A stretch of DNA of 64,000 nucleotides from an uncultured Barnesiella sp. (GTDB lineage Bacteria > Bacteroidota > Bacteroidia > Bacteroidales > Barnesiellaceae_A). Location of the stretch: NCBI GenBank assembly GCA_944321085.1, contig CALUJY010000002.1, positions 186,001 to 250,000 of the forward strand, given 5' to 3'. The notes under the pieces are model-generated. The model did no database searches, was not told where the DNA came from, and worked only from the letters and a program-made list of their open reading frames with translations. The position numbers and the translations under genes were made by a program. Below are positions 35,473-45,485 of the stretch, piece by piece. The stretch's first letter is position 1; the number at the start of each line of letters is the position of its first letter.

Positions 35473-38400
35473 GATTTCTGCTTTTTAGGCATCAGCCTGT
35501 TCTTGATTTTATAAATATAGACAAAGAAGAAAGGAACGAGCGTAATACCCACTGTCACGGCCACAATCATTCCGAAGAAAACGCCGGTACCTATGGCTTG
35601 ACGGCTGGCAGCACCGGGACCTGTTGCCAGCACCATAGGCAACATACCGAGTATAAAGGCCAATGAGGTCATAAGAATAGGCCTGAAACGCAAATGAGCA
35701 GCATTTAATGTGGCTTCTATCAAGCCTTTGCCTGCCTCTACTTGCTCCTTGGCAAATTCTACGATAAGGATGGCATTCTTGGCAGCCAATCCCATGAGCA
35801 TCACCAATCCTATTTGGAAATAGATATCATTGTCCAATCCGCATAACCACACGCCCAAGTATGCTCCCAATGCTGCTACGGGCAACGATAACAGTACGGA
35901 TATAGGAATAAACCAGCTCTCATACAATGCCGCAAGGAACAGGAACACAAATGTAAATACGAGTGCCAGCACAAGGCCGGTTTGTCCGCCGGCTTTCTTC
36001 TCCTGATAAGAGAGACCGCTCCATTCTATGCCGATATTGGTGGGCAGATGCTTTTGCGCTATCTCTTCCAACGCCTGCATGGCCTGACCGGTACTGTATC
36101 CCTTGGCAGCCTCGCCACGGATGACCGACGAAGTAAACATATTAAATCGCTTGATACTGCCCGGGCCTGTCGTATATGAGGCATCGCCCAATGCTGTGAG
36201 AGGAATCATGGCATTGTTGCTGCCGCGGACAAAATAGAGATTCAGATTATCTTTGTGCTCTCGATATGGGGCTTCGGCCTGTATATAGACACGATATATA
36301 CGGTTAAACATATTGAAGTCGTTGACATAAACCGAACCGCTATAAGTTTTCATCGTCGCGAATACATCTTTGAGGGGCACTCCCGACAATTTCACCTTAT
36401 CTCTATCGACATTGAAATAGAGTTGCGGTATTTCGGCCTGCAACGAAGATGACAAGCCCGTAAGCTCTTTCCGTTGCGACGCATAATACATCATCGTATC
36501 TACCGCTTGTACAAGATTGTCGAATGTTGCGTCGCCGCGCGCTTCGAGTTGCATTTCGAATCCGCCCGAGCTACCCAAACCCGGAATAACAGGCGGTGTC
36601 GAAAGATATACTTTACTCTCGGGGTACTGCTGGAATTTGTCACGCACTTTTGCCATGACGTCTTCTATGCTTTCGTCGCCCCGCTCATCCCACGGCTTCA
36701 TGATGACAGTCAGCTCGCTACGGTTCTGACTGGTTCCCACACGGGGACTTGTACCTGTTACATTCAAGACATATTGTATCGACGGTTCTTGCATCAGGAA
36801 GTCTATGGCTCTATTGGTTACCACCCGAGTACGTTCCAACGTCGCACCTTCGGGCAATTCCAGTTCCACTTTGAAATAACCTTGATCTTCGGTCGGCAAG
36901 AAGCTGGTAGGAATTATCTTGTTGAATAATATAATAAGTACTATCGTACAGCCGAAGAAGGTCATAACCCGACGAGGGTGGCCTAAGAACTTCGATATTA
37001 TTCCTATATACTTATCGTTACCTATCTGCAACCATTTGTTTATATAGCGGAATACAATATTTTTAGGTTTGTCGGGGTCGATGGGTTTCAGTATAAGCGA
37101 GCACATGACCGGGCTAAGCGTGAGTGCCACCACGGTGGAAATGATAACCGAAACGGCAATCGTAATGGTAAACTGACGGTACAACATACCCGTGATACCC
37201 GAGAGGAAGCTCACCGGTACAAACACGGCAGCCAGCACCAACGAAGTGGCTATCAGCGCGCCGCACAACCCGTCCATAGCTTTTTTGGTAGCTTCGTATG
37301 CACTCAGATGCTCTGTTTCCATAATACGCTCGACATTCTCGACCACAACAATAGCGTCATCGACGACAATACCGATGGCCAAAATGAGACCCAACAGGGT
37401 GAGCATATTCAACGAAAAACCGAAAATGAGCATGAACCCGAATGTTCCTATCAGCGATATAGGAACAGCCACAATAGGAATCAAAGTCGCTCTCCAACTT
37501 TGCAACGAAAAGAATACCACGATAATAACGAGCAAGAGCGCCTCAAAAAGTGTTTTATACACTTCGTGAATCGACTCTGATATATATGTTGTCATATCGA
37601 AGGGTATCTCATATTGCATACCGTCGGGGAAGTTTTTGCTCAGCTCCTCCATTGCCTCTTTCACATTGCTGGCAACCTCCATAGCATTGGCACCGGGAAG
37701 CATGTATATATATAGCACTGCGGCATTACCGTCGTTGATACCACTCTCGGTATTATATGATGCCGACTCCAAGGAGATGCGAGCTACATCGCGCAGCCTT
37801 ATAATCGACCCGTCGGAATTGGCACGTACCACAATATCTTCAAACTCACCTACCGACGACAATCTGCCATGTGTGGTAATAGGAATGGTAATATCGACAT
37901 CCTCAACAGGTTGTTGTCCCAACACACCGGCAGCCGCCTCGCTGTTTTGGTCTTTCAACGCATTCTGCAAGTCGTTGACCGTCAAACCGAAATTGGCCAT
38001 TTTATCGGGTTGTACCCAGATTTGCATGGCATAGTAGCGGCTACCTATATTAGAGACGCGCCCTACTCCGGGGATACGACGCAACAGGTCGAGAACGTTG
38101 AGTGTGGCGAAGTTACTCAAATATATCTCGTCGAATTTAGGGTCGTTCGAGGTAAGACATATCGTCATCAACTGGCTGGGCGACTGTTTCTCTACGGATA
38201 TACCGTTTTGTATCACCTCGGCAGGCAGACGCGATTCGGCAAGTTTTACGCGGTTCTGTACCTCGACAGCCGCAAGGTCGGCATTGGTAGAGACGTCGAA
38301 GGTAACGGTTGCCGAGAAACCTCCCGAGTTGGAGCTGCTTGACTCCATATATAACATGCCCGGTGTTCCGTTCAACTCTTGTTCGATAGGTGTAGCCACT

Positions 38401-38582
38401 GCCTGCGATACCGTTTGAGCACTCGCGCCCGGATACGACGCACTGATTTTTACAACAGGCGGCGTAATTTGCGGGTATTGGTCGATAGGCAACATCGTGA
38501 GACCTATCAGTCCCACAATGACTATGACAATAGATATAACGGCAGAGAAGACCGGATGATCGATGAAAAAATTGACTTTCAT
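35469..38582 (-). CDS. RND efflux pump, HAE1 family (AcrB-like)
   Basis: A 1037-residue inner-membrane pump using the proton motive force to export drugs or other hydrophobic substrates. It starts KVNFFIDHPVFSAVISIVIV and contains GLILAIGIVVDDAIVVVENVERIM (fourth helix, with the proton-relay aspartate pair), a central periplasmic domain, and a second half with GLAAKNAILIVEFAKE. Twelve helices and all family landmarks are present; length is normal. It is translated after the adaptor gene (21 bases upstream) and overlaps the channel gene by 4 bases. Confidence 0.93.
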   Translation of the reverse strand: MKVNFFIDHPVFSAVISIVIVIVGLIGLTMLPIDQYPQITPPVVKISASYPGASAQTVSQAVATPIEQELNGTPGMLYMESSSSNSGGFSATVTFDVSTNADLAAVEVQNRVKLAESRLPAEVIQNGISVEKQSPSQLMTICLTSNDPKFDEIYLSNFATLNVLDLLRRIPGVGRVSNIGSRYYAMQIWVQPDKMANFGLTVNDLQNALKDQNSEAAAGVLGQQPVEDVDITIPITTHGRLSSVGEFEDIVVRANSDGSIIRLRDVARISLESASYNTESGINDGNAAVLYIYMLPGANAMEVASNVKEAMEELSKNFPDGMQYEIPFDMTTYISESIHEVYKTLFEALLLVIIVVFFSLQSWRATLIPIVAVPISLIGTFGFMLIFGFSLNMLTLLGLILAIGIVVDDAIVVVENVERIMETEHLSAYEATKKAMDGLCGALIATSLVLAAVFVPVSFLSGITGMLYRQFTITIAVSVIISTVVALTLSPVMCSLILKPIDPDKPKNIVFRYINKWLQIGNDKYIGIISKFLGHPRRVMTFFGCTIVLIILFNKIIPTSFLPTEDQGYFKVELELPEGATLERTRVVTNRAIDFLMQEPSIQYVLNVTGTSPRVGTSQNRSELTVIMKPWDERGDESIEDVMAKVRDKFQQYPESKVYLSTPPVIPGLGSSGGFEMQLEARGDATFDNLVQAVDTMMYYASQRKELTGLSSSLQAEIPQLYFNVDRDKVKLSGVPLKDVFATMKTYSGSVYVNDFNMFNRIYRVYIQAEAPYREHKDNLNLYFVRGSNNAMIPLTALGDASYTTGPGSIKRFNMFTSSVIRGEAAKGYSTGQAMQALEEIAQKHLPTNIGIEWSGLSYQEKKAGGQTGLVLALVFTFVFLFLAALYESWFIPISVLLSLPVAALGAYLGVWLCGLDNDIYFQIGLVMLMGLAAKNAILIVEFAKEQVEAGKGLIEATLNAAHLRFRPILMTSLAFILGMLPMVLATGPGAASRQAIGTGVFFGMIVAVTVGITLVPFFFVYIYKIKNRLMPKKQKS

Positions 38583-38603
38583 GACTCTCTGTTATTTCAC
38601 AAA

Positions 38604-39779
38604 TTATTCTTTGGGAGTTTCGTTATTGACAACTACTTCCATTCCGGGCGACAACTTATGGTAGCCTTCGACCACAATTTGCTCACCGGCGGCCAATCCA
38701 CGTTCTACAACGACCATATTGTCTTGTTCGGGTCCCAGCTCTATAAAGCGTTTCTCAACCGTGTTATTTTTACGTACCACGTATATATAAGCTCCTCCCT
38801 TTTCTATAATTACAGCTTTGAGCGGCACGGTAATGGCATCTTCACGAACTTCGAGCAGCAATTTTACCTGCGTAAACTGTCCGGGCAGCAACACGTGGCC
38901 GGGGTTGGGCATCTCGGCACGTACCGAGAATGTACCTGTGCGCGGGTCTACCTGCGGCTCGGCAAAATCGACAAGACCTTTATAAGGATACTGGGTATTG
39001 TCGGCAAGGGTCACGGTAATATAGGGTTGCCATGAACGATTCTCTACTTTTTGTCCGAGGTTGATATTACGCTCTTTACTTCTCAAATAATCGAGTGCAG
39101 TCATGCTGAAATCGACCAATACGGTATCGCTTTTAACGACTGTCGCCAACTGTGTTTTACCACTGCGTCCCACCAGCGTACCCAAATCGACAAACCGCTC
39201 ACTGATATTGCCCGATATAGGCGAACGCACTACGGTATAATCGAGTTCCATCTCGGCCTGATCCAAATCGGCCTGACTCATGATAACCGATGCCTTGGCA
39301 CTCTCGTATGCCGCCACGGCATTGTCCAAATCGAGCTGGCTGGCAGCATTCTCAGCATAAAGCGGTCGTATGCGCTCCAAATCGTGTTGCGTTTTGCGTT
39401 CTTGTGCTTGGTCTTTCTTCAACTGCGCCGATGCTTTATCTACTTTCGCCTTATATTGCCGTTGGTCTATCACAAAGAGCACTTGGTTTTTCTTCACATA
39501 AGTACCCTCCTCAAACAACATCTCTTCCAAGAAACCTTCAACACGGGCATGTACCTCGACAAACTGTTGCGCACGCACACGCCCTACGTATTCGCCATAT
39601 ACGTTGACATCGCTTTTGCCCACTTCTACGGTCGATACGATGGGAAGTATTCTTTCCGGCTCTTTCTTTCGGGTAAAATAAATCACGGCAGCGACCACTG
39701 CTATAATAAGTACCAGTATCGCTACTGTCTTTTTCTTGATAATGAAATAGGACTTGACATTCTGGAAAGGACGTCTCAT
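38604..39779 (-). CDS. RND periplasmic adaptor subunit (AcrA/MexA family)
   Basis: A 391-residue adaptor linking the pump to the outer-membrane channel. The N-terminus has one membrane helix (KKTVAILVLIIAVVAAVIYF) but no lipobox, so it is anchored by its helix. The lipoyl/barrel-sandwich part has VEVHARVEGFLEEMLFEEG, and the helical hairpin runs to ELDYTVVRSPISGNIS. A C-terminal membrane-proximal domain ends VEGYHKLSPGMEVVVNNE. A -7 promoter element lies immediately upstream. It is the first gene of the adaptor-pump-channel operon. Confidence 0.9.
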   Translation of the reverse strand: MRRPFQNVKSYFIIKKKTVAILVLIIAVVAAVIYFTRKKEPERILPIVSTVEVGKSDVNVYGEYVGRVRAQQFVEVHARVEGFLEEMLFEEGTYVKKNQVLFVIDQRQYKAKVDKASAQLKKDQAQERKTQHDLERIRPLYAENAASQLDLDNAVAAYESAKASVIMSQADLDQAEMELDYTVVRSPISGNISERFVDLGTLVGRSGKTQLATVVKSDTVLVDFSMTALDYLRSKERNINLGQKVENRSWQPYITVTLADNTQYPYKGLVDFAEPQVDPRTGTFSVRAEMPNPGHVLLPGQFTQVKLLLEVREDAITVPLKAVIIEKGGAYIYVVRKNNTVEKRFIELGPEQDNMVVVERGLAAGEQIVVEGYHKLSPGMEVVVNNETPKE

Positions 39780-39805
39780 AGTTCTTTATATTATAAATTT
39801 GCGCA

Positions 39806-39813
39806 CAAAGATA
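39806..39813 (-). promoter_or_regulatory. -7 promoter element of the RND efflux operon
   Basis: TATCTTTG on the minus strand, an exact TAnnTTTG match, 27 bases before the adaptor start. It serves the three-gene operon; no operator is recognised. Confidence 0.55.
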
Positions 39814-39939
39814 CTGACAAAAGACGTACCAAAAACTTTTATCGGCTACAAATGCGAAACAAAAAGCATTTATTAGATAATATTGGGGAACAATGGGGAA
39901 TTTTTCCTCGGGACATTCCACACATTACCATTTTCGCAC

Positions 39940-39947
39940 TAACTTTG
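39940..39947 (+). promoter_or_regulatory. -7 promoter element of the ABC-F gene
   Basis: TAACTTTG, an exact TAnnTTTG match, 19 bases before ATG 39967. It leaves a short leader. Confidence 0.5.
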
Positions 39948-39966
39948 CGTTGCAGAAATGTGAATT

Positions 39967-41856
39967 ATGGTTAGTTATTTGCAAATAGACAAACTCACAA
40001 AATCATTTGGCAACCGTATTTTGTTCGAGGATATTTCTTTCGGTGTTGCCAAAGGTGAGCATATCGGTATCATTGCCCAAAATGGCAATGGAAAAACAAC
40101 CTTACTGAATATCATTGCCGGAAAAGAAGATTGCGATAGCGGCCATATTACATTCCACAACGATATAAAGGTAGGTTATCTCATGCAAAACCCCACATTT
40201 GCGCCCGACCTTACCATATTACAGGCTTGTTTCAATTCGCCCAATGAAACGGTACAAGCCATATCGCGATACGAAAAGGCATTATACGATAATGAGCCAC
40301 AGGCTCTGCACAATGCCATAGAGGAGATGGACCGGCTGAAAGCATGGGAATATGAGCATCGCGTCAAAGGTATCCTTTCGAAGCTAAACATCAAAAATTT
40401 CGAGCAACCTGTCAAAGAGTTGTCCGGCGGGCAGATTAAGCGTATTGCTTTGGCCAATATCCTCATCACCGACCCCGACTTGCTAATTCTCGACGAACCC
40501 ACCAACCACCTCGATATAGAAATGACCGAGTGGCTCGAAGAATATTTGCTGCATAGCAACATTACTTTGTTGATGGTCACTCACGACCGTTATTTCTTAG
40601 ACCGTGTCTGTACACAGATTTTAGAGATTGACAATCACACATTATATAGTTACAAAGGAAATTTTGGTTACTATCTCGAAAAACGACAAGAACGCATAGA
40701 GGTACAAAATGCCGAAACAGCACGCGCCCGCAACCTATTCAGAAAAGAGCTCGAATGGATGCGCCGACAACCGCAGGCACGTGGAAGCAAAGCCAAATCG
40801 AGGATAGATGCATTCTATTCGCTCGAAGAGAAGACAAAGCAACAACGTAACGAACAGGCTGTAAAATTAGATGTAAAATCGTCATACATAGGCAGTAAGA
40901 TTTTCGAAGCCCAATATGTAAGCAAATCGTTCGGCGACCTGAAAATCGTCGATAATTTCTATTACAACTTTGCCCGCTACGAAAAGTTGGGTATCATAGG
41001 GGCTAACGGAACAGGCAAATCGACCTTCGTCAAAATGTTGGTAGGCGAGATTCGTCCCGACAGCGGACGGTTCGACATCGGTGAAACCGTGCGTTTCGGC
41101 TACTATTGCCAAGAAGGTCTTCACTTCAAAGAGGGAATGAAGGTGATAGACGCCATCCGGGAGATAGCCGAAGAAATCTCTCTCGGCGACGGCCGCAAAC
41201 TCTCGGCAAGCCAATTCCTGCAACACTTTTTATTTCCGCCCGAAAAACAACACGACTATATCTACAAACTGAGCGGCGGCGAGAAACGTCGGCTTCATCT
41301 TTGCACCGTACTGATGCGCAATCCTAATTTCCTTGTCCTCGACGAACCTACCAACGACCTCGACATTACCACGTTGAGTGTCCTCGAAGAGTATCTGCAA
41401 GCCTTCAAAGGATGTGTTATCGTAGTGTCGCACGACCGCTATTTTATGGACAAGGTCGTAGAACACATTTGGGTATTCAAAGGCAATGGCGAGGTAAAGG
41501 ATTTCCCGGGCAACTACACCGACTATCGCGAATGGAAAGCCGAGAAATTACGCGAGGAACGCCAACAGGAAAAGAGTGAAAAGCAGCAAAAAGCGCCGTC
41601 GAAACAACCCGAATCGTCTCAGAATCGCAACAACAGCAAACGCAGGCTTACATTCAAGGAGAAAAAAGAGTTAGAAGAGCTCAACAACCTGCTGCCACAA
41701 CTCGAAGAGGAAAAATCGCGATTGGAAACCGAGCTAAGTTCCGGCACTTTGTCGCCCGATGAACTCTATGCACACTCTGCACGTATCTCGGAATTGATAC
41801 AACTCATAGATGAGAAAGAGACACGCTGGCTCGAATTGTCGGAAATAGAAAATTGA
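39967..41856 (+). CDS. ABC-F family ATP-binding protein
   Basis: A 629-residue soluble protein with two ABC ATPase domains and no membrane helices. The first has GIIAQNGNGKTTLLN, LSGGQIKRIALANIL and LLILDEPTNHLD; the second has GIIGANGTGKSTFVKML, LSGGEKRRLHLC and FLVLDEPTNDLD. Between them lies the charged linker of ABC-F proteins, and the C-terminus is a coiled coil (TFKEKKELEELNNLL to the end) of the Uup type. ABC-F proteins act on the ribosome, in translation or antibiotic resistance; Uup-like members also bind DNA. Which applies here is not known. Divergent from the RND operon. Confidence 0.88.
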   Translation: MVSYLQIDKLTKSFGNRILFEDISFGVAKGEHIGIIAQNGNGKTTLLNIIAGKEDCDSGHITFHNDIKVGYLMQNPTFAPDLTILQACFNSPNETVQAISRYEKALYDNEPQALHNAIEEMDRLKAWEYEHRVKGILSKLNIKNFEQPVKELSGGQIKRIALANILITDPDLLILDEPTNHLDIEMTEWLEEYLLHSNITLLMVTHDRYFLDRVCTQILEIDNHTLYSYKGNFGYYLEKRQERIEVQNAETARARNLFRKELEWMRRQPQARGSKAKSRIDAFYSLEEKTKQQRNEQAVKLDVKSSYIGSKIFEAQYVSKSFGDLKIVDNFYYNFARYEKLGIIGANGTGKSTFVKMLVGEIRPDSGRFDIGETVRFGYYCQEGLHFKEGMKVIDAIREIAEEISLGDGRKLSASQFLQHFLFPPEKQHDYIYKLSGGEKRRLHLCTVLMRNPNFLVLDEPTNDLDITTLSVLEEYLQAFKGCVIVVSHDRYFMDKVVEHIWVFKGNGEVKDFPGNYTDYREWKAEKLREERQQEKSEKQQKAPSKQPESSQNRNNSKRRLTFKEKKELEELNNLLPQLEEEKSRLETELSSGTLSPDELYAHSARISELIQLIDEKETRWLELSEIEN

Positions 41857-41865
41857 CAGACGCTT

Positions 41866-43113
41866 TTATTCGTATTTGACCGTTTGTGCCGGCCGTATCA
41901 ACGCCACAATATACGACGGTCCTACCAACATCAACATCGACACGATAAGGCTGCCTACATTGAGTAATAACACATACCACACATTCAGCTCTATGGGAAC
42001 ATAGGGTATATAGTATGCCTCGGGGTTGAGTTTGAGCACATGGAAATACTTTTGCACCGCACATAAAGTCAACCCTACGACATTACCCCACAACAATCCT
42101 TTCCCCACCAAAAAAACCGATACATTGAGAAATATGGTACGGATGGAACGATTGGATGCTCCCACTGATTTCAAGACACCTATCATAGAGGCATTTTCGA
42201 GTATAATGACAAGTAATCCCGAAATCATTGTAAACCCGGCAACGACAGCCATGAGTATGATGATGACCCACACATTCATATCGAGCAAATCAAGCCAGCC
42301 GAAAAATACGGGATTCAATTCGCGCACCGATTGCGTATAGTAATGTTGCCCATAAGCATCGGGGTTTATGAGTAGTTGCGTGTATATCCGGTAGGTCGTA
42401 TCGTCTAACCTATCGTAATGCGCCACTCGTAACTCAATGCCGCTATACTGGTCGGGCTGCCATGCGTTGAGCCGTTGCACCTGTCGCGCATCGCCTATTA
42501 CAAAAAGATTGTCGAAGTCGCTCAGGTCGGTTTTGTATATGCCCTCAACAATAAACTTGCGTGCTCTCACGGCTTCGTCTTGCACGAAGTACGCCAGCAC
42601 GCCATCGCCCACTTCGAGGCTCAACTTGGATGCTATCGCCTGTGAAACAAGGATACGGTCAGAGACCACACTATCGGTAAGCTGCGGAATACTCCCCGCA
42701 GTCAGATAAGAGGAGAAGAAAGACCAATCGTAACCGGGCATCACTCCTTTTATGACGATACCCATATAGTGCTCGTCGGTCTTGAATATGCCGGGTTTCG
42801 TGGCATAAGGCTCTACGCAAACAATCTCTTTATCGGCCGACAGCAACTGCGACAGACTGTCGGAGAATTGTATAGGAGGCGTCTCGTAAGTGGTATTGCT
42901 CGAAAAAGCCGAGATTCGGATATGTGAACCGAATCCGACGACCTTTTCACGAATCTCTTTCTTGAATCCTACGACAATGGCCACGGTCAGAATCATCACC
43001 GCAAGCCCTAACGCCACACCGGCAATAGCCAACCTTACGGCCGGCGGCGATACTTCGTGCTGGTGCTCCTTATCAAAATAGATACGTCGGGCTACAAACG
43101 ACTCCCACTTCAT
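41866..43113 (-). CDS. FtsX/LolE-like ABC transporter permease
   Basis: A 415-residue inner-membrane protein with one N-terminal helix (about residues 25-50), a large periplasmic domain (about 50-270) and three C-terminal helices (from VWVIIILMAVVAGFTMISGLL), the layout of the MacB/FtsX/LolCE family. In this group it releases lipoproteins from the inner membrane for transport to the outer membrane; the ATPase partner is not encoded next to it. Start MKWESFVARR is chosen because it begins the family N-terminus; the frame extends 57 bases upstream. A -7 element lies just upstream of it. Confidence 0.82.
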   Translation of the reverse strand: MKWESFVARRIYFDKEHQHEVSPPAVRLAIAGVALGLAVMILTVAIVVGFKKEIREKVVGFGSHIRISAFSSNTTYETPPIQFSDSLSQLLSADKEIVCVEPYATKPGIFKTDEHYMGIVIKGVMPGYDWSFFSSYLTAGSIPQLTDSVVSDRILVSQAIASKLSLEVGDGVLAYFVQDEAVRARKFIVEGIYKTDLSDFDNLFVIGDARQVQRLNAWQPDQYSGIELRVAHYDRLDDTTYRIYTQLLINPDAYGQHYYTQSVRELNPVFFGWLDLLDMNVWVIIILMAVVAGFTMISGLLVIILENASMIGVLKSVGASNRSIRTIFLNVSVFLVGKGLLWGNVVGLTLCAVQKYFHVLKLNPEAYYIPYVPIELNVWYVLLLNVGSLIVSMLMLVGPSYIVALIRPAQTVKYE

Positions 43114-43441
43114 ATATAGCGATTGAAATCTGTCGTGTGCAAAAGTATGATAAAAGTAAAGATTAAACAAGTATTGCCTTGCAATAATAACTCTGCCGCC
43201 ATATTACCTACACGCATCTATCGATTTCTTCTACCGATATTCTGATAAAACGGCAGCCCGTTTTACTCAAATGTAAGAGCAAACCCGTTTTACCGATATG
43301 GCACTCCCCCATTCTTTCAGACAACAATTTTTCTTATCTGATTATCCCATAAAATTCCTACCTTTACACCCTCTTTTCGTTCCGCCTGTTAGATGCGGAA
43401 TAAGAGATACGATAACCATTAAAAAATAATAAGACAAACAC
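43114..43441. other. Intergenic region of 328 bases
   Basis: No gene seen. It contains the promoter element for the permease gene, a repeated 10-mer cccgttttac (43257-43266 and 43284-43293), a small hairpin ttccgc/gcggaa (43380-43385 with 43395-43400), and a degenerate promoter-like TACCTTTA at 43359-43366 that could serve the small membrane protein gene. Confidence 0.5.
43140..43147 (-). promoter_or_regulatory. -7 promoter element of the FtsX/LolE-like gene
   Basis: TACTTTTG on the minus strand, an exact TAnnTTTG match, 27 bases before the start. Confidence 0.5.
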
Positions 43442-43684
43442 ATGGGAAAATGGCAGAAAATAATCGGTATCTGCATCATCGTTGTTACTGTGCTATTTTT
43501 AATATCGGCATGTTTGGATGTCTATTTCGATATAAAAGATTTCATGTCGCCCACCCCGATGTATTATGCAATCAGTCACAGTCATCTCTACTTCGGGACT
43601 ATTCTATGGGGCTCAGTACTGATATGCTTACTGACCATCATGCTTTTTATTTTCTTGTGGAACGAAAAAAGGAGCAAGAAATAA
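43442..43684 (+). CDS. Small membrane protein, two helices
   Basis: An 80-residue protein with two hydrophobic helices (about residues 7-25 and 48-70) joined by a short loop, and a basic tail (NEKRSKK). I recognise no family. It follows a hairpin and AT-rich leader and precedes the CPBP gene by 193 bases. The reading frame and the membrane topology make it plausible; its role is unknown. Confidence 0.55.
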   Translation: MGKWQKIIGICIIVVTVLFLISACLDVYFDIKDFMSPTPMYYAISHSHLYFGTILWGSVLICLLTIMLFIFLWNEKRSKK

Positions 43685-43782
43685 AGCGCCCTCATATATA
43701 TGGATATTGCGCCAAACAATGTAGCCTATTATTCGTTTTAAAACACAATTCAAGCATACGACTTTATACAAGAAGATTTTTA

Positions 43783-43790
43783 TACCTTTG
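43783..43790 (+). promoter_or_regulatory. -7 promoter element of the CPBP protease gene
   Basis: TACCTTTG, an exact TAnnTTTG match, with an 87-base leader before ATG 43878. Confidence 0.5.
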
Positions 43791-43877
43791 CGAACATATT
43801 TATCGGTTCTTACAACAACGAAATGAAATGAATCGGTATAGATTGCTTTTACACAAATCAATGAAAAAGGATTTGAT

Positions 43878-44714
43878 ATGAAGAAAAGTTTCTCTCGTCA
43901 GATTATCGTATTATTGGCCATAGTACTGTTGTTTGCCCTTTTGTCGCTCATTCCCATGTACTTATTCAATCGTCCGGGAATTGACCCGTGGCGCATGAGC
44001 ATTGCGATGATGGTCATACAAGACGTAGGCATATTCATTATACCGGCCTTCATTACTGCCCGTATATTCAACAACGGCCGCACGGTACAGACACTCATGC
44101 TCGACAAGTTTCCCAGATGGAGCCAGTTGGGCATGATGTTACTCATATACATCGCCTCCATACCTATAATGAACAGCATTATAGAATGGAACGAAGGCAT
44201 AAGGCTGCCCGAATCGATGGCCGGCATAGAGCAATGGTTACGCGCCCAAGAAGATATGGCATTGCAAGCTACCGAACTGATGATGGACATCGACTCCGTA
44301 GGGCAGCTCATTGTAGTTATTCTCACCGTCGGTTTGTTGACGGGAATAGGCGAGGAACTGATATTCAGAGGGTCGATACAACGGCTGATGATAGAAAACC
44401 GAGTAAACATCCATGCAGCTATATGGATTTCGGCTTTCATATTCAGCGCCTTGCACATGCAGTTCTACGGTTTCGTTCCCCGCATGTTATTGGGAGCGTT
44501 TTTCGGTTATTTGGTAGTATGCAGCGGTAGTTTGTGGCTCCCTATTTTGGCTCATGCCCTCAATAATACGATGGCTACCGTCACCTATTACCAACCTTCC
44601 TTAGAAACTATACCTTGGTTGGGCGCTACCACCCCGGGAATAACCATAATCAGTACGATAGTTACTCTCCTGCTTGTGTTGTATTACGTAAAATACATGC
44701 GTATAAAGCGCTGA
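43878..44714 (+). CDS. CPBP family intramembrane glutamic endopeptidase
   Basis: A 278-residue inner-membrane protein with about seven helices. The CPBP/Abi signature is present: GEELIFRGSIQ (E-E-x-x-x-R) near residue 156, HMQFYGFVPRMLLGAFFGY with the first histidine near residue 193, and a later HALNN. Family members are Rce1-like proteases; in bacteria some confer bacteriocin self-immunity or process prenylated or lipidated substrates. The substrate here is unknown. It converges on cdaA with only a 4-base gap. Confidence 0.85.
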   Translation: MKKSFSRQIIVLLAIVLLFALLSLIPMYLFNRPGIDPWRMSIAMMVIQDVGIFIIPAFITARIFNNGRTVQTLMLDKFPRWSQLGMMLLIYIASIPIMNSIIEWNEGIRLPESMAGIEQWLRAQEDMALQATELMMDIDSVGQLIVVILTVGLLTGIGEELIFRGSIQRLMIENRVNIHAAIWISAFIFSALHMQFYGFVPRMLLGAFFGYLVVCSGSLWLPILAHALNNTMATVTYYQPSLETIPWLGATTPGITIISTIVTLLLVLYYVKYMRIKR

Positions 44715-44718
44715 TTTT

Positions 44719-45480
44719 TTAGGAATTCGACAATATATCTTCGAGGTCTTTGCCCGACAGGCGAAGGCGGAACTTGCCATTGTGAGCAACAGAGATATTG
44801 CCTGTTTCTTCCGATACGATAATGGCTATGGAATCCGATTCCTGACTGATACCGAGTGCCGAACGATGCCGCAAGCCCAACGATTTAGGAATGTCGGTAT
44901 TATGCGACACAGGCAATATACAGGCCGCGGCGGCAATGCGGTCGTTTGCAATAATCATGGCGCCATCGTGCAAAGGGTTGTTCTTGAAAAATATGCACTC
45001 TATAAGGCGTGAATTGACATTGGCGTTGATAATCTCTCCCGTATGCTCGAACTTTTCGAGCGGTGTGTTGCGCTCTACCACAATCAAAGCGCCCGTTTTG
45101 CTTTTAGACATATTCATGCAGGCATATACTATCGCCATGACATAGGGTTTCGTCGTACCCTTGTCGTTTTTGCGTAAGAAACCAAAAAGGAACTTCCAAC
45201 GGTTTTGCGACCCTAATTCGAACAAGAACCGACGTATCTCTTCTTGAAACAGGATAACCAATACCAACAGGCCGAGGCTTATAAACTTATCCATGATAGC
45301 GCCCAGCAACTTCATGTCTAAAAAGAGGCGGAACACCACCCACACAACGATGAATGCCAATACGCCGTTGAAAATCTTTATAGTACCCGACTCTTTCATC
45401 ATCTTGTAGATGTAGTAGAGCAAGGAGGCTACGATAAGTATGTCTATGGCATCTTTAACTCCGAAGTCTATCATGAACAT
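44719..45480 (-). CDS. cdaA: Diadenylate cyclase
   Basis: A 253-residue enzyme making the second messenger c-di-AMP from two ATP. Three membrane helices come first (about residues 10-26, 37-55 and 63-80), followed by the DAC domain with DGA (172-174) and RHR (204-206), both needed for catalysis. The layout is that of CdaA/DacA rather than DisA. c-di-AMP controls potassium and osmolyte balance in many bacteria. No CdaR/YbbR-like partner is encoded beside it; instead it follows folP by 5 bases on the same strand. Confidence 0.92.
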   Translation of the reverse strand: MFMIDFGVKDAIDILIVASLLYYIYKMMKESGTIKIFNGVLAFIVVWVVFRLFLDMKLLGAIMDKFISLGLLVLVILFQEEIRRFLFELGSQNRWKFLFGFLRKNDKGTTKPYVMAIVYACMNMSKSKTGALIVVERNTPLEKFEHTGEIINANVNSRLIECIFFKNNPLHDGAMIIANDRIAAAACILPVSHNTDIPKSLGLRHRSALGISQESDSIAIIVSEETGNISVAHNGKFRLRLSGKDLEDILSNS

Positions 45481-45485
45481 TATGT

